From: Brasenia schreberi
Lineage: Eukaryota > Streptophyta > Magnoliopsida > Nymphaeales > Cabombaceae
DNA: 64,000 nt
Direction: 5' to 3'
Assembly (NCBI GenBank): GCA_036023115.1
Contig: JAYKKT010000091.1
Location: forward strand, 34,831,501 to 34,895,500
In this document: positions 10,316 through 21,259 of the stretch, one piece after another
How the letters are laid out: each line of letters opens with the position of its first letter
How positions within the stretch are numbered: position 1 is the stretch's first letter
Notes under the pieces: model-generated
What the model saw: only the letters and a program-made list of their open reading frames with translations
What the model was told of the DNA's origin: nothing
Databases searched by the model: none
Translations under genes and position numbers: made by a program

Positions 10316-12996
10316 CATTTTCACAAAAATGGAAATGTTTTCGTCAAGGAGGTTTAGCTTGAAGGACTTTGGCTTTTAGACAGGCAGTTAAATTTCAATT
10401 CCTATAGTAGCTACTCTGTTCAAGATGGTCCTCAGCATAAGCCCTGGGGCAAGCATATTCTTCAAGTCGCTACTATTTTTTCCCATGTATGTTAAAGCAT
10501 AGGAGTATCCTTTAGGATAGCTTTGTATTGCTTTAAATGTTCATGCCCTTGAACCATAAAAGTTAAAAGATATTAACAGCATGGGTTTGGATTATTACGT
10601 ACAACTAACCAGGATCCTTGTAATTTAATTTGGGGAGTGAAACAGGATCACTTTAATAAGTGAGTACATAGTTAATATGGAATATTTGCATCTGAATCTG
10701 AATAAATTATATAACATACGGCTTGACCAATTATTTGGGCCTCTTATTATCAAGATCTGTAATCCGCTATAGGCAGCTTCTTCAAGCTTCGATTAAAAGA
10801 AAATATTAAAAGCAAAACCTCAGAATTTGAGTCAATTTCTTTTATACTGCTTTTATTGTAAAAGTAAGACACTTATTCATTTGATAATTGTATTCCCCAC
10901 CAACCGGTTGGGATAACATGGTCTTCTACCATATAATCAGTAATATAAATAGACAAACAAGCTTATATGAGCTAAGCGAAACTACAGATACAATGCTTGT
11001 TGGAAAATATGGAAGCGCAATGGATGATCGAATATCATAAAACGATAAGAAACTGTGAAGAGAAAATGTGGAGATCTAAGGTTTTAGTAATTTTGATGTT
11101 TTAGGTATTATTGTAATTGCCCGTAGTACTAAGGGTACTTTGGTCATTTTATGTTTTACAACTCATTATATAAGGATTGGATCTTTCTTTCTTAATCTTA
11201 ATCTCTTAACCTTAATACAATAAGTCCTATAATGGGTTTGAAACATAAAATGACTAAAATGCCCTTAGTACTACTGACAATTACAATAATACCTAAAACA
11301 TCAAAATTACTAAAATTGACACTAAAAGCATATTTTTCAACACCACCCCTCAAGTTGGGAGGCCAAGCAACTCCTGCACCAGGGCTCGAAGTGTCGGCTA
11401 TGGGACGCGGTGCGCAAGACGCACACACTCGTAGACGAGGTAATCCGTGCCCACCGGACATCGGCTGCATCTTCCTCCCCACCAAAGCCTGACCTCCTCA
11501 CCAGGTTCATGGGCTCCACTGGCAACTTGTCTTCTTCATCGTCCTACAACTCGTCTTCTTTCGCCATGAAGCTGTTGCTCAATATCCGCTTTGTCTTCAC
11601 CCTTCTAGTCATCTCTCTCGGCGTTAGCAAGCCGAACGAGAAGAGAGGGAGAGAGAGACACAAAATCTACATTGTCATTGTGTTCCTATTTTGAGAATGG
11701 ATTTGGCGTTCTTTCAACACCCTTCTGCATCACCTTTGTTCCTAGATAGCCGACGACGTATGGGCAGGTATAATGCATCGCTATACGTGCAGAAAGCTTG
11801 TAACCCCTATTTCACAGAGAGAGCTTTTCTTCGTCTCTTTCTTCTTTAAATCATGCTCCCATCAATCCTACGACTCTAATACCATGTTGGAAAATGTGAA
11901 AGCGCAACGGATGATCGAATATCATAAAATCATAAGAAACAGTGAAGAGAAAATGTGGATATCGAAAGAGGGGGCAGGCCCTCTTAATCCTAATACAAGA
12001 AGTTCAACCCTTATATAATGGGCTGTAAAACATAAAATAACAAAATGCCCTTAGTACTACGGGTAATTACAATAATACTTAACACATCAAAATTACTAAA
12101 ACTGACACTAAAAGCATATTCTTCAACCGTGCTCGTGTCCAATTTAGACAGCTTAATGAGCCACCTCATATTTGGATCCACAAACTAACATGAACAAGTT
12201 CAGCATGAGCCAAACTGAATTGAATCACAAGTAGCCCTGTTCTGTTTCCCAGCCCAAACTGTAGCTCAATGGTATCTGGCATAACCGGTATCGCCAACCC
12301 TATATGCTGCTTTTAATGCTGCTCTATATGTAATAATAGCAACCAGAAATGGAAGATATTGTGAAACGTAGTGTCCACGCCATAGGGATGTTCTATTTTT
12401 TACCATTTCATATTTTAGTTTTTCGTAGAAATATTACTGATCAAAATTCAGTTGGTTTCCTTTCAGCAACTTCTTAAATGATCTCTTAGATAGAAGAACG
12501 CATAATTATCAACATAGCTGTCTGGAACAAACTTGTGCGCCTGCATACATAATCTGAAGTATGAGATCTATCTACTCTATGATGATAAGTGCTTTTTCTA
12601 ATGAAGTAAAACCGAGTTGTGTGTTCTCCACAACTCTTCGTAGCAAGTACGACGAAGTGTCAAGAGCAGTTTCTGTGAGTGCATCTGGTTAGTAAATGTT
12701 AAATTCTTTTGGCTACCTAAATGCAGGACTGTGATTTAAATCTTGATGGTGTACTGGACCGCGAAGAGTTCTATGAATTCATTAAGAAGTTGACTGCAGA
12801 TACACTTTTCATTGTTAGCCGGAACCTAATCGTTGCTTTAGTCCTGGCTCCAACAGTGGCGATCCTGACCAAAAGAGCTACTGAAGGTGTCCCTGGCGTT
12901 GGCAAGGTTGTTCAGAAGTTTCCAAATTCTATATATGCATCTGTCATTGCTCTTGGTGTGCTGCTGCTCGAGAATGCAAGTGGGGCCGGACAGTAA
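9448..12996 (+). CDS. Plant EF-hand protein, three 3' exons
   Basis: Three exons join in frame: 9448-9574, 9660-9732 and 12727-12996, with GT donors and AG acceptors, together about 155 residues ending at TAA 12994-12996. The protein reads FDNFQADSGSDG, then HMPGPHDDPPSKEKVKTIME, then a canonical EF-hand calcium loop DLNLDGVLDREE. A hydrophobic stretch (LFIVSRNLIVALVLAPTVAIL), a conserved KRATEGVPGVGKVVQKFPNS motif and a second hydrophobic segment follow. This matches an uncharacterised plant EF-hand family; calcium binding is inferred from the loop. The exon at 9448 starts in mid-codon, so upstream exons exist, but none could be identified in the 9.4 kb to its left, which is mostly transposons. 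The last intron (3.0 kb) holds LTR element B and a (TA)n tract. Confidence 0.8.
10256..10313. repeat. (TA)n microsatellite in the EF-hand intron
   Basis: About 27 TA units after an ACATGTA lead-in. It is a simple repeat with no coding content. Confidence 0.95.
10998..11342 (-). repeat. 3' LTR of element B, with an inverted U3 copy inside
   Basis: This LTR is about 100 bases longer than its partner because it contains an extra U3 segment in reverse orientation. Bases 11083-11180 are the reverse complement, with mismatches, of 11226-11316. The two arms flank a loop of about 45 bases, so a transcript would fold into a long hairpin. Confidence 0.8.
11343..11359 (-). other. Polypurine tract of element B
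   Basis: Minus-strand CCCAACTTGAGGGGTGG abuts the 3' LTR. It matches the tract of element A at most positions. Confidence 0.75.
11365..11517 (+). pseudogene. Cytochrome P450-like fragment in element B
   Basis: A plus-strand frame, antisense to the element, reads KQLLHQGSKCRLWDAVRK, then LVDEVIRAHR, a Ser/Pro-rich linker and PDLLTRFMGS. The spacing and the DLL(S/T)RFM block resemble the region before the I-helix of plant fatty-acid hydroxylase P450s (CYP86/CYP94 type), which oxidise fatty acids at the ER membrane. The resemblance ends at about 11517 and the frame continues as Ser-rich sequence unlike a P450. No heme-binding or I-helix motif is present. The GC-rich composition differs from the AT-rich LTRs around it. 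I read it as a captured piece of a host gene; the family call is tentative. Confidence 0.45.
11873..11884 (-). other. Primer-binding site of element B
   Basis: Minus-strand TGGTATTAGAGT follows the 5' LTR directly. It differs by two C/T-type changes from the initiator-tRNA-Met site of element A. Confidence 0.75.
11885..12128 (-). repeat. 5' LTR of element B
   Basis: A 244-base LTR running on the plus strand from TGTTGGAAAATGTG to CTTCAACC. The terminal base is C where A is expected. A TATA-like TTATATAAGGG on the minus strand lies near 12010. Confidence 0.85.
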
Positions 12997-13137
12997 GCTG
13001 AAATCTGGTGATTGGGCTTTGCCTTTTTGCAAGATTTGTTGTAGTTCTTGCCTTTTGTGCTGCACTGGTTTTACTCATCATGTCTATTTGATGATGTCGT
13101 TGGTTCTAATTGTTGCAACTATGCCACCGTGTGTGTG

Positions 13138-13142
<5 letters not shown>

Positions 13143-13182
<40 letters not shown>
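13143..13182. repeat. (GA)n microsatellite downstream of the EF-hand stop
   Basis: About 20 GA units in the likely 3' untranslated region of the EF-hand gene. Confidence 0.95.
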
Positions 13183-13185
<3 letters not shown>

Positions 13186-13370
13186 TGGAATCTTTGTTGA
13201 GTGTAGAATTCTTAATTGTCAAATTACTTATAGGCGGATCTGCTCTGAAGATTCTCTTCCTTATTGCCTATTAAATTAATGTCTTACATACTTCGAATCT
13301 TGCAGGAGCTCGGTGGTAATGTGTTATACAGGAAGCTTCGTGCCTATCTAGACCAAAGTCTTTTGTATTT

Positions 13371-13690
13371 ATTCATACAGCTTTCTTTGCTGCTGATATT
13401 ACATAAATTTGTGTTCCTTAAAGTACTTTTCAAGGTTCATGTGTATCTACTGTCAATTTTTTTTTAAAAGGTTAATGTGTTTCTTACCTTGCAGCTTTCT
13501 TCATTGTTGACATTTATATTTATATGTTGCCCAGTGCACCATTGATGGGTATAACTAGCTGGTGGATTTCTGTTTCTCTTAGTGTGCTGAGGAGTGATGT
13601 CAAAAAGTCATGCTTCCCGTTAAACTATGAATTAAGTTACCTTTTTACCCAATACTCTGCTTGCTTGCTTGTGTGCGTGTGGTTGAGAGT

Positions 13691-13737
<47 letters not shown>

Positions 13738-14105
13738 GTAATACCGTCTAATGGGGTTGGGTGTAGATCGAATATTACAAGTTATATTCATACAGCTTTC
13801 TTTGCTGCTGATATTACATAAATTTGTGTTCCTTAAAGTACTTTTCAAGGTTCATGTGTATCTACTGTCAAATTTTTTTTAAAAGGTTAATGTGTTTCTT
13901 ACCTTGCAGCTTTCTTCATTGTTGACATTTATATTTATATGTTGCCCAGTGCACCATTGATGGGTATAACTAGCTGGTGGATTTCTGTTTCTCTTAGTGT
14001 GCTGAGGAGTGATGTCAAAAAGTCATGCTTCCCGTTAAACTATGAATTAAGTTACCTTTTTACCCAATACTCTGCTTGCTTGCTTGTGTGCGTGTGGGTG
14101 AGAGT

Positions 14106-14152
<47 letters not shown>

Positions 14153-14200
14153 GTAATACCGTCTAATGGGGTTGGGTGTAGATCGAATATTACAAGTTAT
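13371..14200. repeat. 415-bp tandem duplication
   Basis: Two copies, about 13371-13785 and 13786-14200, are almost identical, from ATTCATACAGCTTTC to CGAATATTACAAGTT. Each carries its own (GA)n tract (13690-13734 and 14104-14149). The offset of 415 bases is constant along the unit, so it is a simple head-to-tail duplication. No protein family is recognised; the 75-codon open frames in each copy run into the GA repeat and are not supported as genes. Confidence 0.95.
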
Positions 14201-14202
14201 AC

Positions 14203-14571
14203 TATAGCAAGAATTCTTCACGACCTTAAGCAGCCAAAAAAAGATTTAAAGTCTGTCACCCAAAATCATATGCCGGAGATGTTGCATGTATGATATAAAA
14301 GCAACTTGGGCAGATGGTTGGTTGTGAAAAGAATTCAAATCTCTGCACTGATGGTGTTAGCCCACCTGGGAACCCTCTCAACTCCACCAGACAATGGGTG
14401 TGAGTGAGTTCAATTCTGAAGGCGTGAATATTGTAACCAGAAAACAAAATTCAAATGACCTTGTGGGTACTGAAGTTGGCATCAAGTTGATCAAGATCAT
14501 AGGTCCTAACTAAGATCATAGGAAATGATCGTGGATTTGAGTCGGCTTCTTGTTTAGCTTTCCTTGTCTTT
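14203..14571. other. Intergenic, nothing recognised
   Basis: No gene or repeat is supported here. It leads into the foldback element's target duplication. Confidence 0.4.
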
Positions 14572-14580
14572 TTTTATATA

Positions 14581-16663
14581 AGGAAAACTATATAAAAAAT
14601 TCACAATTTCAATTCCTCAATCTTAAAGGACTTCAGTTTGAAAAACTCCTCCTTTTAGTATTCTAGAGCCGACGTCATTAACAACGGTAAGACGTGATAG
14701 ACGGGAAAGCGTGTTGGTTGTTGACTCAACATTCACATCAACCAGTTAACTAGACCGCAATCCATTTCAGATTTGGATTCTAATATCTAGCCATATTCTC
14801 ATATCTAATTGATATGTGTATTCCTTCTCTCTCCTCTCAATCCCTAATCTTTAATTTCCTTCTCTCTCGATTCCTTTATCTTATGCAGGCTTCGTCTTCT
14901 ATGTATTCATTCTCCTTCGACCCTTAATCTCTAACTTCTTTAATTTCCTTCTCCCTCGATTCCTTTATGTTATGCAGGCTTTGTCTTCTATGTATTCATT
15001 CTCCTTCGACCCTTAATCTCTAACTTCTTTCTCTCTCAATCTCTCATCCACAACTTCCTTCACCCTATTCAAGGTACACTTATTTGTGTATTCATATGCA
15101 TCTTCTACGGCTTTCATCAATTTAGAGTTTCATTAATAGAGGTATACTAATTTGTATAAGAGTTTGCGATTTCTTGCATTCTCTCTATATAAAATAATTA
15201 AATACTTATTATGGTATCCCATGGAATGATGGTTTTCACTTTGGTATCTTATATTTTATAATCATGTTAGTACCTCATCGTCAAGTTAGTTTATATATTA
15301 GTTTGTCTACTATGATGTTTTTATAATGGAGTTGGTTAGTACCCTATGGAATCCCCTGTCTGAGAACAGTCAAAATAATACTCAAAATCCTAAATAGTTT
15401 ACATCAATCAAATTTTTTGATATCAGTCCACCAATATAAACCATCAATGGCTCATAATCTCATTTTCCACCCTATAAGACAAGTGATGAACTTTACGGCC
15501 TAATAACAAATGAACAAAAATGAATGTTCATGTCAACTGAAGCAAAAGATTGCGATGCCATATTATATGTCAAAGAGTAAAACAGAACAGTAAATAATAT
15601 AATGCTTTCAACAAAGAAAACAAGAAAAATCAAATCATAAAATATACATGGGATACTAACTTGACGAGGTACTAACATGATAACAAAATATAGGATACTA
15701 AAGTGAAAAATCACCATTCCATGAGTACCATGAGAAGTTTTTAATAAAGAGAAAAATGCAAGAAACTACAAACTCTTATACAAATTAGTGTACTTTTGTT
15801 AATGAAACTCAATAGAAGATACAAAAGACAAAGACGAATAATGAATATGTAGAAGACTTTTACACAATTTTTTTTTAATGTTGTTAATGAAACTCTAAAT
15901 CAATGAAAGACGTAGAAGACGAGGACGAATACACGAAGATGAATACATAAATGTCTTTACCTTAATGAAATTTTAAATCAATAAAACATGTAGAAGATGG
16001 AGATGAATACACAAATGTCCTTATCGATGTTGATAAAATTTCAAATCGATAGAAGATGTAGAAGATGAAGATGAATATGCAAAAGATGAATATGATTACA
16101 CGAAAGATGAATATGTAAATAAGCATACCTCTGTTAGGGATTGAGGAAAAGGAAGTTGGGAATGAGAGATTGAGGGAAACAAAAGTTAGAGATTAGTGAT
16201 CGAGGGAGAATTGATACACAAAAGGCGAAGCTTGCGTGAGACAAAGGGATCGAGGGAGAATGAAATTAGAGACTAGAGATTGAAAGTAGTTGAATGAATA
16301 TGCATATCAATTAGATGTCCATGAAACCATGGATATCAAAATTCAAATCTAAAATGGATCATGATCCATTTATATGGTTGATGTGGACACTAAGTTAGCG
16401 ACAAACACGCGCTCATGGTTGCTATGTTAGATGGACGACATCAGCTCTAGGTACCAAAACGAGGAGTTTTTCAAACTTAAGTCCTTTAAATTTGAGAAAA
16501 TGAACGATGGAGCTAAGTTAGCAAGAAACACATGCTCCTGTCTACTACTTGGATGGTCGCTAATGATGTAGTTTGAAGGTACCAAAATGAGGAGTTTTTA
16601 AAACTTAAGTACTTTAAGTTTGAGGAAGTGAAATTCATGAAGGTACCAATCTAAAGTTTTTTC
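14581..16663. mobile_element. Foldback DNA transposon, Mutator-like, non-coding
   Basis: The left arm (14600-15330) and right arm (about 15640-16655) are reverse complements with many small changes. Shared phrases include GGACTTAAGTTTGAAAAACTCC, TCTAATTGATATG and CTTCTCTCTCGATCCCT-type stretches. Ends read AGGAAAACT on the left and AGTTTTTTC on the right. A 9-bp direct repeat TTTTATATA flanks it at 14572-14580 and 16664-16672, the size left by Mutator-like transposases, although its AT-only content makes chance matches easier. No transposase frame is present. An 89-bp internal tandem duplication lies in the left arm (about 14868-15045). Confidence 0.75.
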
Positions 16664-16672
16664 TTTTATATA

Positions 16673-19300
16673 TAATTACGATTGATATCTTTTGTCGTAC
16701 CCCGAGCCATGGGCTCCATTGAATAGTTAATACACTTTGACATATCTGATATGGCTCTTGATCCAGAGTGTGAAGTGTAGGAAAGTCCACGCAACATTAA
16801 TTCAAATTCAAGTAACGAACAAATTTGTCTTATAATCAGAATCCAAATATTCTAGTTGTATCGTTATGTAGTTGGGGTTCAAAGACATATTTACTTGATC
16901 ATCTCAATAAGATTAGAAGCCCTCAGGTTCAAAGACATTTATTTAATCTAAGATTAGAAGTCCTAAATTCAACCACAAGAGTGACCAATTTAAAATATAA
17001 GAGCTCCTGTCTACCTTTTATAAACACGCTAGCAGTACTCACTTGAAGCTCTACCCCCACAACTAAACCCAATTGAAGTTCATTTGCAACATCATTGTTA
17101 ATATATTAATAATAGGAGGTGCATGCTCCATAGATGCCCACAACCCAAGGTGTACCAGAGACATGCATATTTTAAAATACTTAAGAAATGTATAGAAAAC
17201 TAATGCAAAGTTTAAGTCAAATATGAGGATTATCATAAACAACACATTAAAATAAACTTACCGATGATGTATTTTTAATTTCGATATCAAGATCCATGGG
17301 GCCTCCTAGAAAACCCGTTGTCACACCCTAAAAAGCCATTGACTCCTCTTCTTACAACTCGCATGGTTTCTGATAATCATGACAAATACCCTCTTCAGGT
17401 TTGTAAGGGAAAATAATATCTAGACATACAAAACAAGTAAGGTCATACTTTCATCCATTATATTTACAAACCAAATCCTATAAATATCAATATGGAAATA
17501 CACCCCATCACGATCTATATGTATCAACTCAAGATCATATATTCAAGTAGTGTCAAAATAATTTCATTTCATAACACACTATTCTCTTTAGTTTACCACA
17601 ATAACACACCTAACCCAAACTAAACATGTCATACGATGTGACATGAGCTATAAATGCAAACTCTATGTAAGACTAATACAACTAATGGAGGAACCATGAA
17701 GTCCGTACCACCCAACACATCCATCCAAAGTTTGTATTGCCCCCAATAATGCATCTCCAAGCCATTGATATGAACATTCCATACTGCTACAAAGAGATAG
17801 AACCATATTGGATAATGTTCTTTTTCGTTTGCACTCAAGTATACTTATGTCATACTCAATGTTAATAATAAAACATTTTGCATACAACTCAATCATCAAC
17901 CATATATAATTTTAAAGCATTTATCAAATAGTTCATAATCACATACATCACTAAAAAAATGAGATAAAACTATCTTTAGTTTTCATCCAAAGACATAACA
18001 CATCCACCTACTTCAAACCCCATAATCCACATATAGCCTCTCGACATGGTTTTGTTATGCATCTAAACTAACATGAAAATCATTGTTAAAAAACCAGCAA
18101 CTCAAACTGCACGTAAATATGAGCCAAAACATCTCCGAACTGAACAACATACATTAATTGGATCCTAACTAAAAGACCCTAGGTACAATTTTTCTAATCT
18201 AAAATTTCTTAGTTTATATCCTAACTCGTAATAAAACAATGGTCTTAATAAACTACATCTGTTTACACCTGATGCTTCAAATTGCATGAAAATGAAGTCA
18301 ACATGGACCTAAAACAACCCATATACCTAATGTGGGTCTGTTTAAACTATATTTAGATCCATTTTCGCATCATAACACAAGAATTGATATGCATATATCC
18401 TTTTTACTATCCACACCTCCTTTTTTATTGTGATTCTGAATTTACTCCTAAATCTGAAAATTATCCCGATGCCTTTGATTGTTTCGATCTCTTTCCTTGT
18501 GTAAGTTCTCACTTTATCGTCAATCGTCTCACACCATTTATCCGGCGACCCATGACTTGAAGTCGATCCAATACATGATATTGATTGTTCCATAGTGCTT
18601 CAAATTCGACCCACGAACTGAAAAAAGAAGGAAGAAGAGAAAAATAGAGAAGGGTCTAATTGGAAGAGGGTTTCAATGATTTGATGAGGCATTTTGTTGA
18701 TTTGATGTATTACTTATCATTTATTTGATATATTGATGTTGTTTTTCATTAAAAAAATAAATAAAATCAAGTTCTCTACACCATCGGGTCTTTGTTGGTA
18801 GGCGATGCAGCTCAATCTTTCTATAGGTAAGGGATGCAGTTAAAGGGCATCTTCCTTGTTCTTGTTTTGTATTATATTCGTAAAAATATATTTATATGTT
18901 TCTTGATTTTTTCTTTTTTTCTTGATTCTTATTGTTATTCTTTTTCTACTGATTGATTTTGTTTTTTGTTTTTATTCTTTTGTTCTTTTTTCTTTGATGA
19001 GATTCGTAAAAAAATATGTATTGTAAAGTTGCGAAGAAAGCAACAATGCTAAAAACCAATAAAATGTTGTTAGGAGACCCTTAGAAGAAAGAAAAAGTGG
19101 TGAAGAGTAATTTAAGTATTTTTGAAAAAAAATACGTTAATTATTAAAAGAGTGTGAATAGTAATCCCCTTTTACCGTACTGTGCCTGACCCGACCTAAC
19201 ACGGCCAGTCTGAAACGAGACGCCCCAAGCCACCCTTAATTCACTGCCATTTCCGGTCCAGATCTGTCGGTTTTGGCAGCAGTTTTTGACTCAAACAAGA
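16673..19300. other. AT-rich intergenic region, no gene seen
   Basis: Only short open frames occur and none shows a recognisable domain. The sequence is AT-rich, with a T-rich stretch near 18890-19010. Confidence 0.4.
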
Positions 19301-21169
19301 CTAACTCGGTTCTGAACAGGCAGGGCTTGCATTTGCACAGCTGGTGCTTTTGGCCAAATTCGAGAGAGAAAGGAAGGGGTGGTAACCAATCGCTCCCATT
19401 GTTACCGAAAAATGGAGATTGGGGTGGACCATTACCTTATCAAATCTGCTGACAAACTCCACTCTTAGTCGGGTTCTTCGTCCACCCGCGGTGCACTTCC
19501 AATCGGAAACTCCTCGTACTCACGAAAAGGGCCTGATTGAGCCTCCTCTCTCGTTTTCTTGTATGCTGGAGACACACTACCTGTTTGGGTGCATTCGTGT
19601 TGAGGCCGAAGCATATCATCACATTATACCTCCTGCATAACAAGAAAACAAACAAACAAACAAACAAATAAATATATAAGAACTGGTATATATTAACACA
19701 ACTAACAATAATTCAAATCTCAATCATTTATCTTTAATGATAGATAATTAAAATTTAAAATATAAAAACATATATGTACTTTTTTACACATATTTTATTT
19801 ATACAAATACTTTTATTTTTGAATTTTAAACTTCAAATCATTTATATATATACCAAGCCCGGGCATCTAGTATCAAAAAGTGACAACCCCTCGTAAAGAC
19901 TGGGTAAAGCTAAACTTAGATGGTCGCAACAAAGGCAATCATGAAAGTGCCAGCTGTTGGGGCTTAATCAGGAATAATAAAGGGAAATGTGTAATAGACG
20001 TATGCTAAATCCTTGGGTATTTCCTCAGCCTTTGGAGATTGACTGTGGGAAATCTTAGTTTGGCCTGAATTTGAAGGAAATGCAGATATGGAAAACTAAT
20101 TGTTGAAACAGATTTCTCTCAAACTGGAACTGATAGGACCATTTAGAGAGAGGAGCAAAGCAAGAGTTTAACTCCACTTATCTCTGCTTATTGGCTTAAT
20201 GAACAGTGGCAGGTATGCATTCAACACATATATATACAGAAGCAAATAGAAGCATAAGCTGGTTGGCAAGGCCGAGTCAGTTCTACTGATGGACGAAGAT
20301 ATCGGTTTGCTGATTTTTGGGCTGCAGCCCCGTGTGTTCCAACAAAAAAATATATAAAAAAGGAACATGATGAATCAAAAAGCTGGGTATGTATGAATCG
20401 AACTAACTGCAGGCTCGCTTTTACGGGCGCAATGATATGGGCCATTATTACAAGGGGAAGCCCTCTCTCTCTCTCTAATAGTACATCGTCATGCTTTTTA
20501 TTGTGGTATCGTCAAGCCCTTCCTTTTCACTGACTGCTGCTTCACAAAGACTCATTGGGAATCCATGTGAAAGCCACGTGGCAGTAGAGAAAGGGGAGGA
20601 AATTTGTGAGGAAGGTGAGAAAATGTTACAGAGCATGATTATTGATTTGTGAATATAACTGCGGATAGAAAAATGAAGCGCAAGTCGTCGTTGATAGATT
20701 CGCCTACCTTTTTTATTTTCTTGCATGTTTATTTTAATCTCTTTTGCTGAGTGAGCCTCAGAGTAGAAACTGATGTGGGGAGAGATGCTTTTTGGGGAGT
20801 GAGATTGGAGGCAGCAAGGACAATGATTTGGGGGTTGTTGGGAACACCATCGATTGTTTTTCAAGTCATTTGCTGAGGAAAGGGGAAGCCTTGGATTTCA
20901 ATGGTTTGAGAGGTACATTGGTTTAATCATACTGAATTCTCCTCTTCATTTTCTTTGTTTTCTGTCTCGCAGGAAAAAAATTTGGGTATACTGGTTTCAC
21001 ATACACGCACAGACACATACACACACACAGAGGATTCATTGCTGATGTAGTGATCTCAGAAATGGGATCCGTCGCTGATGTGATTATCTCAAAATTGAAA
21101 CACTTTCAGATCTATGCTTTTCTGCCTCCGCAGATTTCTAATACCTCAACCTGTACTGTGGATTTCACC

Positions 21170-21259
<90 letters not shown>

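Larger units (their letters stand above)
10998..12128 (-). mobile_element. TRIM-like LTR element B with P450-like fragment
   Basis: A 1.13-kb element without gag or pol lies in the last intron of the EF-hand gene, on the opposite strand to it. LTRs are 10998-11342 and 11885-12128. On the minus strand a purine tract (CCCAACTTGAGGGGTGG) adjoins the first, and a primer-binding site like TGGTATTAGAGT adjoins the second. The target duplication is ATGCT at 10993-10997 and GTGCT at 12129-12133, one mismatch. Its U3 region is clearly related to that of element A (TTTTAGTAATTTTGATG, TACTAAGGGCATTTTG, TTATATAAGG), but R/U5 differ. The interior is 542 bases and includes a host-like fragment. Confidence 0.85.

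Noticed and set aside
13524..14166. Paired 75-codon open frames
   Set aside because: They are identical because of the 415-bp duplication, end in Arg-Glu repeats from (GA)n, and show no domain.
20475..20864. 129-codon minus-strand open frame
   Set aside because: Low similarity to any family, no exon signals, and it lies in the probable upstream region of the DUF716 gene.
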